Notes: generated by a model from the letters alone, not told the origin. Counted from the first letter of the stretch, positions 9,167 through 19,637 are shown. The stretch is DNA of 64,000 bases from Pseudoalteromonas arctica A 37-1-2 (GCF_000238395.3 NZ_CP011025.1:744001-808000); one strand, 5' to 3'. Numbers and translations: made by a program.

Positions 9167-9871
9167 TTAGCTTTTTTGTAACGATAACAAGTAAGCTTTG
9201 GTTCGCGCTGGGTAATTTGTAAAAATTCCGTCTATGCCATACTCAAGCATTAGCGCTATATCTTGTTCTCTATCGACCGTATAAGCATAAATCTTTAAGC
9301 CTCTTTTTTTTGCATCATCGGCAAAAGCCTTATTTATAAAGGTTTTATCTGCATGTACGCTATAAGCGTTTAAATCACTTGCAAACTTTGCATAGTTAAT
9401 TGGAATAGAAGAAGTAAGGGCGCCTATTTTAAGCCATGGTAGCTTGCTTTTAAGCCAATGTAGTTGATGATGATCAAACGATGATACTAAAATATTGGCT
9501 TTCGATATTTTGTTAGCTTCAATGTTTTGTTCTAGTTGAGCCACAAACCTTTCTAGTTCAAACGTATGTTTAAGCTCAATATTTAATAAAGATTTATTGT
9601 TATTCCAATCAAACAACTGTTGAAGAGTGGGAATTTTTTCACCCTTTCCAGCATCAAGTTTAGATAGTTCATGTGCCGTAAAGTTACTCACCCTACCTTT
9701 ACCGCTGGTGGTTCTATCGAGCCATGAGTCGTGTATTACCATGTAATCATCTAAGGAACTTTGAATATCTACTTCAATACCATCAACACCTACTTTTAAT
9801 GCTTCTAAAATAGCGCTTTTGGTGTTTTCAGGAAAATCCCCACTGGCACCACGGTGTGCAAATACTTTCAT
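9167..9871 (-). CDS. Glycerophosphodiester phosphodiesterase
   Basis: A 234-residue GDPD TIM-barrel enzyme without a signal peptide, the size of cytosolic UgpQ. The catalytic set is visible: FAHRGASGDFPENT at the N-terminus (His, Arg, Glu), GIEVDIQSSLD (Glu, Asp near residue 40) and MVIHDSWLDRTTSG (second His). It hydrolyses glycerophosphodiesters such as glycerophosphoethanolamine to glycerol-3-phosphate and an alcohol. Its start overlaps the stop of the upstream EamA transporter gene by 4 bp, which implies translational coupling. Confidence 0.93.
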   Translation of the reverse strand: MKVFAHRGASGDFPENTKSAILEALKVGVDGIEVDIQSSLDDYMVIHDSWLDRTTSGKGRVSNFTAHELSKLDAGKGEKIPTLQQLFDWNNNKSLLNIELKHTFELERFVAQLEQNIEANKISKANILVSSFDHHQLHWLKSKLPWLKIGALTSSIPINYAKFASDLNAYSVHADKTFINKAFADDAKKRGLKIYAYTVDREQDIALMLEYGIDGIFTNYPARTKAYLLSLQKS

Positions 9872-10734
9872 TGTCGAGCCTTTTTAGTGATTGACCACGT
9901 TTCAAAACAAGCGGCACTAACTATGAGTGCTCCACCAACTAACGTCATAACAGTAGGACGTTCATGAATAATTACTATAGCCAGTATGGTGCCATAAAGT
10001 GGTTGTAAGCAAGAAATTAACCCCGCAGTTGCCGCTGATAAATGCTTTAAACTTGCTGCAAATAACGAGTGCGGTGTAGCTGTAAAAATAACACCCGCTA
10101 TGGCAATTAAAATTAGGTCGTGATGACTAACCTCATATACCGGCACTTCTATAAATGCGCACAGCATAATGCTTGCCACTAAGGTTTGATAAAACATAGT
10201 TTGCGGGCCACCATATTGGCTAAAGTAGCGCTTATGGGTAATGTTTCTGATTGAAAAAAACAATGCCGATATAACACCTGTTATTACACCTAAGGTCACA
10301 TCGTCACCTAAATTTGCACTTGGTACTAACAGGTAAATACCTAAAACAACCACCGCCGCACTTATTATATCTTTTGCTTTTGGCCTGCTTTTATTAAATA
10401 AGGGTTCTAAAAACACCGTCATTACGGGATAGCTAAAAAATGCTAGCATTCCAATAGTTATACCGGCCATTTGCATACCAGCAAAATAGGTAACCCAGTG
10501 AATACCCACTGCAACACCTAAAAATAAAGCAATAAGGTAGTCTTTAGGCTTGTTGAGTTTAATTTGTTTTTTTTGAAAATACAGCATGGCTAAAATAGCC
10601 ATTCCTGCAATTGCAGTTCTGTAAACGGTAATATCTAAAGCATTTAAACCAATAAGCTTGGCAAATAGAGCGGTTCCGCCAAAAAGTAATACCGCTATGT
10701 GCAAATAAATTAAACTTTGCTGCTGAGATTGCAT
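9868..10734 (-). CDS. EamA/DMT family transporter
   Basis: A 288-residue integral membrane protein with about ten hydrophobic helices in two EamA repeats. The second repeat begins near GDDVTLGVITGVISALFF, and a conserved SCLQPLYGTILAIVIIHERPT segment lies near the end, with a typical terminal ALIV..AA helix. The family exports amino acids, nucleotides or other metabolites; the substrate cannot be called. It is translationally coupled to the GDPD gene, so a product or substrate of phosphodiester turnover is conceivable but unproven. Confidence 0.88.
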   Translation of the reverse strand: MQSQQQSLIYLHIAVLLFGGTALFAKLIGLNALDITVYRTAIAGMAILAMLYFQKKQIKLNKPKDYLIALFLGVAVGIHWVTYFAGMQMAGITIGMLAFFSYPVMTVFLEPLFNKSRPKAKDIISAAVVVLGIYLLVPSANLGDDVTLGVITGVISALFFSIRNITHKRYFSQYGGPQTMFYQTLVASIMLCAFIEVPVYEVSHHDLILIAIAGVIFTATPHSLFAASLKHLSAATAGLISCLQPLYGTILAIVIIHERPTVMTLVGGALIVSAACFETWSITKKARQ

Positions 10735-10892
10735 TTAGTTTCCTTGTTGTACTTTTTGAATATATTAACATTGCTTAAAAATTCTTAAGATGAATTTTTT
10801 CCGCATGACAAATGTCATAAAAGTTGATGACACTTCACACTCTTATTATTTTTATACGCTGGCATAGTTACCTTACTCAACAGGGGATAATT

Positions 10893-11063
10893 ATGAATTC
10901 TTTAATTTTAATCAGCTTAACTATTAATGAAGTGCTAGAGGCGTTAAGTTTTACGATTACGTACGCAGATTGCTTTATGCTGGCATGCATTTTTATGTTA
11001 TTTATATTTATTAATAAAAATAGTCCTATAAGTAAAAATAATATGCCTGAGGTATTAGTATGA
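10893..11063 (+). CDS. Small membrane protein preceding a DesK-type kinase
   Basis: A 56-residue protein starting at the ATG at 10893, which has an AGGGG site 8 bases upstream. A longer frame from 10824 has no such site. Hydrophobic stretches lie at about residues 1-10 and 24-41, the second a good single membrane helix (DCFMLACIFMLFIFI). Its stop overlaps the start of the histidine kinase by ATGA, so the two are coupled. No family is recognised. The position suggests a membrane partner or accessory subunit of the kinase (inference). Confidence 0.6.
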   Translation: MNSLILISLTINEVLEALSFTITYADCFMLACIFMLFIFINKNSPISKNNMPEVLV

Positions 11064-12163
11064 GCTCGCTTAACTCCTTTTCTCAACAAAGTGATAAAGG
11101 TTTTTGGAAATATGGGCATTTAATTTTTACAGGCTTTTATTTACTCCCACTAATAATTAATTTTGCGAGCTTTACTGCTAACCAAATAACGATGTCTTTA
11201 GCCTTTTATGTTGCTTTTATTCTTTTATATGTAAAAGCAATAAACTGCAAAAGTGCAGGGGTGACCAAGTTGTTTGTAGCCATGCTATTAATTTGTTTTT
11301 GCGCCACGTTTTACACCACAGGTACTCCTACTTTATTTGGCTTTGCAGCGTACGTAGCAGGCTATGCATACAGCTACCATCAAAGAATTTATGCTGCACT
11401 CGCGATTATATCTACGGTTTTATTAAGCGCATATATTGGTGATATAGGGAAGGTGCAATACTTTTTAGCCGTTGCTTTGATTTTATGTGCAGCCTTATTT
11501 AGTTATGGTATTGCAGCTAAAAGAGAGAGCCTGTACAAAAAACGTGAGCAAGAAAACGCTAACCAATTAGAGCAATTAGCAGCAATTGCTGAGCGTGAAC
11601 GGATAGCCCGCGACTTGCACGATATTTTAGGTCACTCATTGTCATCTATTGCTTTAAAAGCTGAGCTTGCCAATAAATTAAACCAAGGTGAGCGTTACGC
11701 TCAAGCAAATAGCGAAATTGCACAAGTGGCCGATCTGGCAAGGCAGTTACTCAGTGATGTAAGAAGCGCCGTTAGTGATTTAAAACAGCTTAACCTTGTT
11801 AGCCAAGTAGCACAGTTAAAACAAAGATTAATAGAACAAGACTTTAACGTTTCATTTAATGTAGTTTTAAATACTCTACCCGCTAAAGTAGAGGGCATCG
11901 CCGGCCTTATAATTAAAGAAGCCGTTACCAACTTGCTACGCCATAGCAGCACAAAAAATTGCGAAATAAATATAGAACAAACAGCGCAGCAGCTACTCAT
12001 TACCGTTATTGATCGAGCACCGTGCTCCACATTAAATTCGGGCAATGGCCTAAATGGTATTAAAGAGCGGGCAGAGCAACTCAATGGCAGTGCAACATTT
12101 ACCTGTGGCGATATTTTTACTTTAAATGTAATGCTACCAATTTCAGCTAAGGATTTACAATGA
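11060..12163 (+). CDS. DesK-type sensor histidine kinase
   Basis: A 367-residue protein with about five hydrophobic helices in residues 20-155, then a cytoplasmic HisKA_3 dimerisation domain with the phospho-His in ERIARDLHDILGHSLSS (about 178-192), and a C-terminal HATPase (N-box EAVTNLLRHS, G-box NGLNGIKERAEQLNG). The D-box reads DRAP rather than the usual DxG. This is the architecture of DesK, which senses membrane fluidity in Bacillus; the stimulus here is unknown. It overlaps both the small membrane protein gene before it and the regulator gene after it by 4 bp. Confidence 0.9.
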   Translation: MSSLNSFSQQSDKGFWKYGHLIFTGFYLLPLIINFASFTANQITMSLAFYVAFILLYVKAINCKSAGVTKLFVAMLLICFCATFYTTGTPTLFGFAAYVAGYAYSYHQRIYAALAIISTVLLSAYIGDIGKVQYFLAVALILCAALFSYGIAAKRESLYKKREQENANQLEQLAAIAERERIARDLHDILGHSLSSIALKAELANKLNQGERYAQANSEIAQVADLARQLLSDVRSAVSDLKQLNLVSQVAQLKQRLIEQDFNVSFNVVLNTLPAKVEGIAGLIIKEAVTNLLRHSSTKNCEINIEQTAQQLLITVIDRAPCSTLNSGNGLNGIKERAEQLNGSATFTCGDIFTLNVMLPISAKDLQ

Positions 12164-12774
12164 TCAGAGTGTATTTAGTGGAAGATCAAGCGCTTGTGCG
12201 CGACGCAGTAGCAGCATTGTTAGGACTCGATTTTAATATTGAGATTATTGGGCAAGCAAGTAACGGGCAAGATGCACTTAATGCAATTGAAGCGCTTGAT
12301 AGTGATTTACATCCCGATATAATTTTAACCGATATAGAAATGCCAACCATGAATGGTATAGAGCTGAGTGAAAAAATAGCCGCTAAGTTTCCCGCTATAA
12401 AAATGGTTATTATGACCACATTTTCTCGTGCGGGTTATATTAGGCGAGCGCTTATAGCAGGTGTTAAAGGTTTTATTTTAAAAGAAGCACCCAGTGAAGA
12501 GCTAATAAATGCGCTTAAAAAAGTAATGCAGGGGCAAAAAGTGATAGACCCAGAGCTTGCTATTAATGCATTGGACGACGCAGATCCACTTACCGATAAA
12601 GAACGCAAAGCACTTAAACTTGCAAGCGACGGCCTTAAAACAAGCGACATAGCCAAGCAGTTATTTATAAGCGAAGGTACTACACGTAATTATTTATCAG
12701 ACGCTATTGCTAAGCTAAACGCCACTAACCGTATAGATGCTGCGCGTATAGCTAAACAAAAAGGATGGCTTTAA
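12160..12774 (+). CDS. NarL/FixJ-family response regulator (DesR-like)
   Basis: A 204-residue regulator. The receiver (about 1-118) has acidic residues in VEDQALVRD, the phosphoacceptor Asp in ILTDIEMPTMNG and Lys in FILKEAPSEE. A LuxR-type helix-turn-helix (about 140-200) contains LTDKERKALKLASDG, TSDIAKQLFISEGTTRNYLS and a closing DAARIAKQKGWL. It is the cognate partner of the DesK-type kinase, to which it is coupled by an ATGA overlap. No desaturase or ABC transporter gene is adjacent, so its regulon cannot be read from context. Confidence 0.92.
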   Translation: MIRVYLVEDQALVRDAVAALLGLDFNIEIIGQASNGQDALNAIEALDSDLHPDIILTDIEMPTMNGIELSEKIAAKFPAIKMVIMTTFSRAGYIRRALIAGVKGFILKEAPSEELINALKKVMQGQKVIDPELAINALDDADPLTDKERKALKLASDGLKTSDIAKQLFISEGTTRNYLSDAIAKLNATNRIDAARIAKQKGWL

Positions 12775-12872
12775 ATAGTGGGTTTATAAACTATAAGCAA
12801 AGTATTACTATGATATGTAAAAGTAACGAACAGCGCTTAAAGTTAGCTTAAAAAGCGTTAAAAGAGGGTTTA

Positions 12873-13607
12873 ATGGCAAATATAATAGAACTAACAACTA
12901 AAAATAACACAGCTATACTCACCATGAATACCGCTGAAAACCGTCACAATCCAGCGTTTTTGGCCGAGTTTAATTTACACCTTGACCACATTGAAGCAGA
13001 TCAAAATATTAAGTCAGTTATTTTAACGTCCTCGAGTGACAAAAACTGGTCATTAGGCATCGACCTTCAATGGATGTCTAATCCAAGTATTTTACCTGCT
13101 GCAATTTCTGACTTTATGATTCAAATAAGTGACTTGTTTAAGCGCATAGTTACTTTTCCTATGCCTATTATTGCTGCGTTAAACGGGCATACCTATGGCA
13201 ATGGTTCGGTGCTTGCGTGTGCGTGCGATTTTAGATTTATGAAGTCAGATAAAGGCTTCTTTTGTTTTCCTGAAGTGGATGTAATGGTGCCGTTTGTACC
13301 GTCGATGTTTCCTATAATTAATAAAGCAATTTCGCAAACATTCTTTAATCGTTTAGCTATGTCAGGAGAGCGTGTTGGTGCACAGCAGTTGCTAGAGAAC
13401 AAAGTAGTTGAAGCTGTGTTTGCAAATAACGATGAACTACAAGCAGGTGTACTTGAGTTTGCCCAGCAGTTTAACAAAAACCGCTGGATTTACGCTCAAA
13501 ATAAATCACAAATGAATAAGCAAATTTTGCTTACAATGAAAGAAGAAGACCCAAGCTTTATTGATAATATAAGCAAACTGCTCTGGAAAAACCTGCAAAA
13601 AAAATAG
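12873..13607 (+). CDS. Enoyl-CoA hydratase/isomerase family protein
   Basis: A 244-residue crotonase-fold protein. The oxyanion-hole segments are visible as WSLGIDLQWM (near residue 57) and ALNGHTYGNGSVLACACDFRFM (about 107-128). The two catalytic glutamates of true hydratases are not both obvious: the second region reads FPEVDVMVPFVPSM. An isomerase or another crotonase activity is therefore at least as likely as hydratase. An AGAGGG site precedes the ATG. It is a single gene about 100 bp after the DesR-like regulator. Confidence 0.8.
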   Translation: MANIIELTTKNNTAILTMNTAENRHNPAFLAEFNLHLDHIEADQNIKSVILTSSSDKNWSLGIDLQWMSNPSILPAAISDFMIQISDLFKRIVTFPMPIIAALNGHTYGNGSVLACACDFRFMKSDKGFFCFPEVDVMVPFVPSMFPIINKAISQTFFNRLAMSGERVGAQQLLENKVVEAVFANNDELQAGVLEFAQQFNKNRWIYAQNKSQMNKQILLTMKEEDPSFIDNISKLLWKNLQKK

Positions 13608-13815
13608 TATAAGAAAAGGGTTTTAGCATTGCTACCAGATGACTAAATACTTTGCAGTTAAGGGGTCGTTAAGCCCCATTGCGCTAGATTTTTAAACTAT
13701 ACAGCAAGATAAACAGCAAGGTAAAAGTGCTTTCTTAAAAGTTTAATCGCTTTTACCTGTCTCATTATAACTATATGGGTTAAAATACCTACATAACCAA
13801 CTAACAAGATAGTGA

Positions 13816-16311
13816 ATGTCAAACCAAGATCCAAATCTCAGTCGAGAACAAGAAAAGTACGAAAACCCAGTCCCTAGTCGTGAGTTTATACTTACTCACC
13901 TTCAAGAGCGTTCAAAACCTGCTAACTACGCGCAATTATGTGAAGAACTAGCAGTAAACGATGACGAACGCCAAATAGCATTTAAACGCCGCCTTCGCGC
14001 TATGGAGCGTGACGGACAGCTGTATTTTAATAAATTTAAATGCTATGCCCTAATTGACGAAGCCGGTTTAACCAAAGGCAAAGTAATAGGCCACAGAGAC
14101 GGTTTTGGCTTTTTAGAAGTTGAAGGCGAGAGTAAAGATTGGTTTATTGCTAAGCACCAAATGAATATGGTGTTACATGGCGACATTGTACTAGCTAAAG
14201 GCACTAAACGTGGCTCTGGCTCAAAATGCGATGCACGTATTATAAAAGTGCTTACTAACGAGCGCGCGCCAATTGTTGGCCGTTACTTTGTTGAGCATGG
14301 TGTTGCCGTTGTGGTAGCTGAAGACCCGCGCATAACGCAAGATATAATGATTTTACCAGGCAACGAAAACGGTGCCCGCCATAACCAAATGGTGCAGGTT
14401 AAAATCACTCAAAATCCAAGCCGTAACATGAACGCGGTAGGTAAAATTATTGATGTACTTGGTGAGCATTTAGCCCCAGGTATGGAAATTGAAGTCGCAC
14501 TGCGCAATCACGATATTCCACATGTATGGCCAGAAGAAGTTGAAGCACAAGTTGCTCACCTAGGTGAATTTGTTGAAGACGCTGACAAAAAAGGCCGCGT
14601 AGATTTACGTGACTTACCACTTGTAACCATTGATGGCGAAGACGCTCGCGATTTTGATGACGCCGTATACTGTGAACCTAAAAAATCGGGTGGCTGGCGC
14701 TTATGGGTTGCCATTGCCGATGTATCGCATTACGTAGGAATGAACACGCCGCTTAACAAAGAAGCAATTTTGCGTGGTAACTCAGTGTATTTCCCTGAGC
14801 AAGTAATTCCGATGCTACCAAAAGTGCTTTCTAACGGATTATGTTCGCTTAATCCAAAAGTAGATCGCTTATGTATGGTTGCCGAAATGACCGTATCGAG
14901 CGCGGGTAAACTTTCGGGCTATAAGTTTTACGAAGCGATAATGAACTCGCATGCACGTTTAACTTACACCAAAGTAAATGCCATTTTACAAAACGACGAA
15001 AAACTACGCGAAGAATACTCAGCCGTAGTGCCACATTTAACTGACTTACAGCAAATGTATATGGCACTTAAAGCTGCACGCCAAGACCGTGGTGCCATTG
15101 AGTTTGAAACCCTAGAAACACGTTTTGTATTTAACGCTCAGCGTAAAATAGAATCAATAGTGCCTGTTATTCGTAACGACGCGCACAAACTGATTGAAGA
15201 ATGTATGATTTTAGCCAACGTATCGGCGGCTAAAATTCTTGAAAAGCACGAAGCAAGCGCGCTTTATCGTGTGCATGACGAACCAGACAGCGAAAAACTA
15301 GGTAACTTTACTAAGTTTTTAGGCGAGTTAGGTATCGAAAGTACATTAAGCGACGAGCCAACGCCAAAAGAAATAACCCAAGTATTAGCGCGACTAGGTG
15401 ACCGCCCAGAAGCCGAGCTTATTCAAACTATGCTACTGCGTTCAATGAAACAAGCTGTATATCAGCCAGATAACATTGGTCACTTTGGTTTAGCGTTATC
15501 GGCTTATGCGCATTTTACATCGCCAATACGTCGTTACCCAGATTTAGTAGTACATCGTGCTATTAAAGCAGTTATAAAAGCACAAGGTCAGCAAACGTCT
15601 GGCGAATACGCTTATACCGACGACGAAGTTGATCAACTTGGTGAGCAGTGTTCTACCACAGAGCGCCGCGCCGATGATGCAACTCGCGAAGTAGCGGATT
15701 GGCTTAAATGTGAGTTTATGCAAGATCACGTAGGTGACGAGTTTGACGGTGTTATTTCATCGGTCACTAACTTTGGTTTGTTTATTCGTTTAGACGATTT
15801 ACAAATTGATGGGCTTATTCATGTTACTAATTTAGGCGATGAGTTTTTTGCGCATGATGCTGCAAAACACACCCTAATAGGTGAGCACTCTCACAAAGTT
15901 TATCGCCTTGGCGATAAAGTAACAGTAAAAGTTGCGTCGGTTAGTTTAGACGATCGCCGTATCAACTTAACGCTTAAAGGCGATGTTGCACAAGACAGAT
16001 ACTCACGTCGTCGTGCGCCAAAAAAAGGCTCAGGTAAATCTGAGCATGCGCCAGCAAGTGTGCGTTCGCAATTAAAAGCAGGCAAAGTACCGGGTAAAAA
16101 GTCGCACAGTGATGACAAACCAAAAGGTAAAAAAAAGCCAGCAAATAAAGATAAAGGCAAGCCTGCAAATAAGTCTGCAACTAAACCCGCAGATAAAAAA
16201 GCAGTAGACACTGCCGTAAAGAAAAAGCCGAAGAAGAAGGCTGTTAAAAAGCCTAAAAGAGCTGGCAAAAATGCCCGTAAAAGTACTAGCCCAGGAGCAG
16301 ATAATACGTGA
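13816..16311 (+). CDS. rnr: Ribonuclease R
   Basis: An 831-residue RNase II/R exoribonuclease. In order: an N-terminal winged-helix region, cold-shock domains (about 85-235), the RNB catalytic domain with [14 protein letters not shown] (about 274-287) whose aspartates bind the metals, an S1 domain (about 640-725, [17 protein letters not shown]), and a long Lys/Ala/Pro-rich basic tail (about 735-831). It degrades structured RNA 3' to 5', including rRNA and mRNA decay intermediates. The tail is longer and more repetitive than usual. The TGA overlaps the GTG start of rlmB, so the two are coupled, as in many gammaproteobacteria. Confidence 0.96.
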   Translation: MSNQDPNLSREQEKYENPVPSREFILTHLQERSKPANYAQLCEELAVNDDERQIAFKRRLRAMERDGQLYFNKFKCYALIDEAGLTKGKVIGHRDGFGFLEVEGESKDWFIAKHQMNMVLHGDIVLAKGTKRGSGSKCDARIIKVLTNERAPIVGRYFVEHGVAVVVAEDPRITQDIMILPGNENGARHNQMVQVKITQNPSRNMNAVGKIIDVLGEHLAPGMEIEVALRNHDIPHVWPEEVEAQVAHLGEFVEDADKKGRVDLRDLPLVTIDGEDARDFDDAVYCEPKKSGGWRLWVAIADVSHYVGMNTPLNKEAILRGNSVYFPEQVIPMLPKVLSNGLCSLNPKVDRLCMVAEMTVSSAGKLSGYKFYEAIMNSHARLTYTKVNAILQNDEKLREEYSAVVPHLTDLQQMYMALKAARQDRGAIEFETLETRFVFNAQRKIESIVPVIRNDAHKLIEECMILANVSAAKILEKHEASALYRVHDEPDSEKLGNFTKFLGELGIESTLSDEPTPKEITQVLARLGDRPEAELIQTMLLRSMKQAVYQPDNIGHFGLALSAYAHFTSPIRRYPDLVVHRAIKAVIKAQGQQTSGEYAYTDDEVDQLGEQCSTTERRADDATREVADWLKCEFMQDHVGDEFDGVISSVTNFGLFIRLDDLQIDGLIHVTNLGDEFFAHDAAKHTLIGEHSHKVYRLGDKVTVKVASVSLDDRRINLTLKGDVAQDRYSRRRAPKKGSGKSEHAPASVRSQLKAGKVPGKKSHSDDKPKGKKKPANKDKGKPANKSATKPADKKAVDTAVKKKPKKKAVKKPKRAGKNARKSTSPGADNT

Positions 16312-17051
16312 GTAATGAATTAATTTTTGGCTTTCACTCTGTTGAAGCAATTTTAGAAAGCGAGCCAGAGCGCTTTGTAGAAATTTACGCCCTTAAAGGT
16401 CGTGACGACAAACGCTCAACTCCGATTATTGATGAAGCACGTAAGTTTGGTATTTCAGTACAGTTTATGCAGCGTAAAGCCCTTGATAGCAAATCAAAGG
16501 GTGAGCAGCATCAAGGTATTATTGCCAACGTAAAAGCAGCGCCAACGTTTAACGAAAAAGATCTTGATGCAATAATTGCTCGTGAAGACACACCGTTTTT
16601 ACTTGTGCTTGATGGTATTACCGATCCGCATAACTTAGGCGCATGTCTACGTAGTGCAGATGCTGCTGGTGTTCACGCTATAATTGTACCTAAAGATCGC
16701 TCTGCCAAGCTTAACGGCACAGCACGTAAAGTAGCTTGTGGCGCAGCCGAAACAGTACCGCTAATTCAAGTGACTAACCTTGCACGTACGCTTCGCGAAA
16801 TTAAAGATGCAGGCGTATGGGTTGTAGGCACTGCTGGCGAAACTGATAACCACGTATTTGATGCAAGCTTAACGGGGCCAATGGCTATTGTTATGGGCGC
16901 AGAAGGCGAGGGCATGCGACGCTTAACGCGTGAGCATTGCGATATGCTCGTTAAAATCCCAATGGCGGGTACTGTTTCAAGCTTAAACGTATCGGTAGCC
17001 ACGGGTATTTGTTTGTTTGAAGTATTACGCCAACGTAACGCAAATAACTAA
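16308..17051 (+). CDS. rlmB: 23S rRNA (guanosine-2'-O-)-methyltransferase RlmB
   Basis: A 247-residue SpoU-class methyltransferase. The N-terminal substrate-binding domain (about 1-75, [11 protein letters not shown]) is followed by the trefoil-knot domain with motif 1 ([20 protein letters not shown], about 100-119), motif 2 ([12 protein letters not shown], about 196-207) and motif 3 ([18 protein letters not shown], about 218-235). In E. coli it methylates G2251 of 23S rRNA. The start codon is GTG and overlaps the rnr stop by 4 bp. A strong terminator lies 30 bases after the stop. Confidence 0.96.
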   Translation: MSNELIFGFHSVEAILESEPERFVEIYALKGRDDKRSTPIIDEARKFGISVQFMQRKALDSKSKGEQHQGIIANVKAAPTFNEKDLDAIIAREDTPFLLVLDGITDPHNLGACLRSADAAGVHAIIVPKDRSAKLNGTARKVACGAAETVPLIQVTNLARTLREIKDAGVWVVGTAGETDNHVFDASLTGPMAIVMGAEGEGMRRLTREHCDMLVKIPMAGTVSSLNVSVATGICLFEVLRQRNANN

Positions 17052-17080
17052 TATATAAAACGATAAGTTTTATGTATTAA

Positions 17081-17114
17081 AAAGCCGAGATTGAAATTCA
17101 ATCTCGGCTTTTTT
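17081..17114 (+). terminator. Terminator of the rnr-rlmB operon
   Basis: A near-perfect hairpin, AAAGCCGAGATTGAA pairing with TTCAATCTCGGCTTT, followed by a T-run. Confidence 0.9.
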
Positions 17115-17196
17115 GTATCTGTAATTTGCGCTTTAACTTTGCACCAATTGTATTGAATTGGTGCACTATTATAGCGATAGGGAAATAGCTCTATAG

Positions 17197-17468
17197 CAAG
17201 GCAAAAATAACGAAATATAGTTGTTCTTATATCAGTTATTTTTAACGCAGCTGGTGAACCGTTTATCCTATGCAAAGCGCAGGTAAACGGTTTAATAACA
17301 AGGCAATAATTTAGATGTGTAGTGTTCTTACATAAAAAATTATCAACGCTGTTAGTGAACCGTTTATCTCATACAAAGCGCAGGTAAACGGTTTAATAAC
17401 AAGGCAATAATTTAGATGTGTAGTGTTCTTACATAAAAAATTATTAACGCTGTTAGTGAACCGTTTAA
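17197..17468. repeat. 101-bp direct tandem repeat with internal inverted repeat
   Basis: The unit starting GTGAACCGTTTA occurs at 17254, 17355 and 17456, exactly 101 bases apart. The first two units are nearly identical and the third is cut after about a dozen bases. A degenerate earlier part-unit covers about 17197-17253. Each full unit contains AACCGTTTA and TAAACGGTT as inverted arms about 17 bases apart. This fills most of the gene-free stretch between rlmB and the TonB-dependent receptor (17052-17480), beside the rlmB terminator. Confidence 0.85.
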
Positions 17469-17480
17469 CCAGCTTTCAAT

Positions 17481-19637
17481 TTAGAATGAGTAAGTGTAGC
17501 CCATCTGTACAGTACGCGGCTTACCTGGTTGAATGCCACCGTTTGAACGGTTAGCAACGTATGTTTTATCAAACAAGTTATCAACGCTTAGGTATACTTT
17601 TTGATTTTCATCGATTAAGTATTTAGCAGCTAAATCCCATACTACGCGGCTATCAATTGCGTTTAAGCCCGACTGCGTTAAGTTAGCATGCGCATCAGAT
17701 ACGTAACGTATTTGGCTGTTAACTACAAACGCAGAAAACTCAGCACCTAACGATAACGCTACTTGGTTTTCTGGTACGTAAGGCATTGCATCGCCTTTTT
17801 CTACCGTGCCCCAAATTTCTGAATCAAAATCGTTTTTAAACTCAGAGTCTGTGTAGGTATACGTTAATTTAACTGGGAACATAGCTGTATCAGTTGCAAA
17901 CGTACGTGCTGCACTAAATTCAAAGCCCGCTACTTCTACTTCACCGTAGTTGTATTGGTCGCCAATGTTGTCGTCGCTACAACCAACCGCTGCAGTACAG
18001 TTACCGTGCATGTTGCTGTAGTCAGAGTAAAACGCAATTACTTCACCGCTAAAGCCATCCATATTAAAGCGAGAGCCAAACTCAATGTTTACACTTTCTT
18101 CTTCTTCTTGGTCAGCATTACCAGGTGCTGCTGGTGCATAACCTTTTTGAATGCCCGCAAGTAGCGTTACGTTTTCGTTAAGCGTGTAAGTAGCACCTAG
18201 TGACGGAACTAAAATTTCAGTGTCGTTCGACACATCTTTAGTTAAACCGTTGCTGCGTGTTGGATCTGATTTAGACCACTCTTCACGCGTAATAGTAATG
18301 TCTTCATAACGAAGACCTGCACTTACTACTAATGCATCAATTGTCCACTCGTCTTGAATAAACAATGTACTTGCTTCTGCGCTATCTACACGGTTGCTGT
18401 CAGAGCCCGGAACGCCTTGCTCTGTAAGCGTTAAGCTTAGGTCTTGATTAAGTGTGTATTTGTCTTCCCATTGAAAACGATCCATTTCGTCTTCGTGGTA
18501 ACGTACGCCAACAGTCACATAGTGATCGCCTGCAGGAATATGTAATTCAGACTGAATACCTTTAGCTTGGTAATCGCGGTTATTAGCTTTAATACCAATA
18601 CCTTCAATACCTTCGCTTGTCGGGTTTGCTTCAAATTCACTGTATTGCTCAAGGTAGCTTTCGCTTACTTTGCTGGCTTTATACCAGTTACGATGAAAAT
18701 CGTTTAAGTAAGCCGTAGCTAAAAACTCATAGCCATCACCAAAACGGTACGCGTAGTTAAGTTGGTATGCGTTGTGGCGAGTATTCATTTCATCGTTTTG
18801 CGATGCAGCATAACGACGGTAAGGACTTTCTTGATAGTCTTCGTCAGTTAAGCCCATGTATGTTTCGTCTGATGTTTCGTCAGAGTACTTAATTTTTAGC
18901 TCAAGATTATGCGCATCGTTTTGACCAAACGTATGGCCAAACTTTAATAGTAAATCTGTTTTTTCAAAGCCGGTGTTGTCATTACCTACTGGCAGCTCTT
19001 TAAAGCCGTCTGCGCCGTAAGTAAATACTTCAATTAAGCCTGCTGTGTTGTTTTTTTCTTTACCGAAGTAAGCGTGACCTTTGTAGTAACCATCACCACC
19101 AAGGGCTGCATCTACCATACCTTTTGAGCTATTTGGCTCAGTAGGTAAGCTGCGCGAAAGTAAGTTTAAAACACCGCCCGTAGTACGCGGGCCGTACTTA
19201 ACTGATGCCGCGCCTTTTAATACTTCAATAGACTCCATACGACCCGTAGTAGGGAAGTAGTAAGCAGATGGTGCTGAATATGGTGCTGGTGCAACTAATA
19301 CACCGTCTTCCATTACTGATATTTTATCGTTACGGCCAGTACCTGTGCCGCGCATACCAATATTAGGACGAAGGCCGTAGCCGTCTTCTTCTTGCACGTA
19401 CACGCCCGGAACAGACGCTAAAACGCGAGAAATATCAGTAAATTTGAATTTTTGAAGTTCTTCATCAGAAATAAACGTAGCCGAACCAGGAATATCGTTA
19501 ATTGCTTGTTCTGAGCCAATAACGGTAATTTGTTCAAAGCGTTGTTCTTTATTGCTGGTGTCTTTTGCTATTGCAGTAGCACTAAAAGACAAAGCAACCG
19601 CAGCTGCCAGGGTAGATACTAAAAACTTAGGGTTCAT
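17481..19637 (-). CDS. TonB-dependent receptor, FecA-like
   Basis: About 718 residues from the ATG at 19637, chosen because TAGGAAC sits just upstream; an ATG at 19652 is in frame. A signal peptide (about 1-24, ending ATAIAKD) is followed by a TonB box region (EQITVIGSEQA), a plug domain (about 45-165, with GVYVQEEDGYGLRPNIGMRG and EVLKGAASVKYGP) and a 22-strand barrel ending in ...YTYSF. The plug resembles FecA-type ferric dicitrate receptors, but there is no N-terminal signalling domain and no fecIR pair nearby. The substrate is probably a ferric chelate (inference). A LysR gene lies upstream on the same strand. Confidence 0.88.
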   Translation of the reverse strand: MNPKFLVSTLAAAVALSFSATAIAKDTSNKEQRFEQITVIGSEQAINDIPGSATFISDEELQKFKFTDISRVLASVPGVYVQEEDGYGLRPNIGMRGTGTGRNDKISVMEDGVLVAPAPYSAPSAYYFPTTGRMESIEVLKGAASVKYGPRTTGGVLNLLSRSLPTEPNSSKGMVDAALGGDGYYKGHAYFGKEKNNTAGLIEVFTYGADGFKELPVGNDNTGFEKTDLLLKFGHTFGQNDAHNLELKIKYSDETSDETYMGLTDEDYQESPYRRYAASQNDEMNTRHNAYQLNYAYRFGDGYEFLATAYLNDFHRNWYKASKVSESYLEQYSEFEANPTSEGIEGIGIKANNRDYQAKGIQSELHIPAGDHYVTVGVRYHEDEMDRFQWEDKYTLNQDLSLTLTEQGVPGSDSNRVDSAEASTLFIQDEWTIDALVVSAGLRYEDITITREEWSKSDPTRSNGLTKDVSNDTEILVPSLGATYTLNENVTLLAGIQKGYAPAAPGNADQEEEESVNIEFGSRFNMDGFSGEVIAFYSDYSNMHGNCTAAVGCSDDNIGDQYNYGEVEVAGFEFSAARTFATDTAMFPVKLTYTYTDSEFKNDFDSEIWGTVEKGDAMPYVPENQVALSLGAEFSAFVVNSQIRYVSDAHANLTQSGLNAIDSRVVWDLAAKYLIDENQKVYLSVDNLFDKTYVANRSNGGIQPGKPRTVQMGYTYSF

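Noticed and set aside
13664..13678. GGGG/CCCC hairpin after the enoyl-CoA hydratase gene as a terminator
   Set aside because: Only a 4-bp stem and no U-run directly after it.
17052..17480. CRISPR array
   Set aside because: The repeat is 101 bp in tandem with no unique spacers and no cas genes occur in the window.
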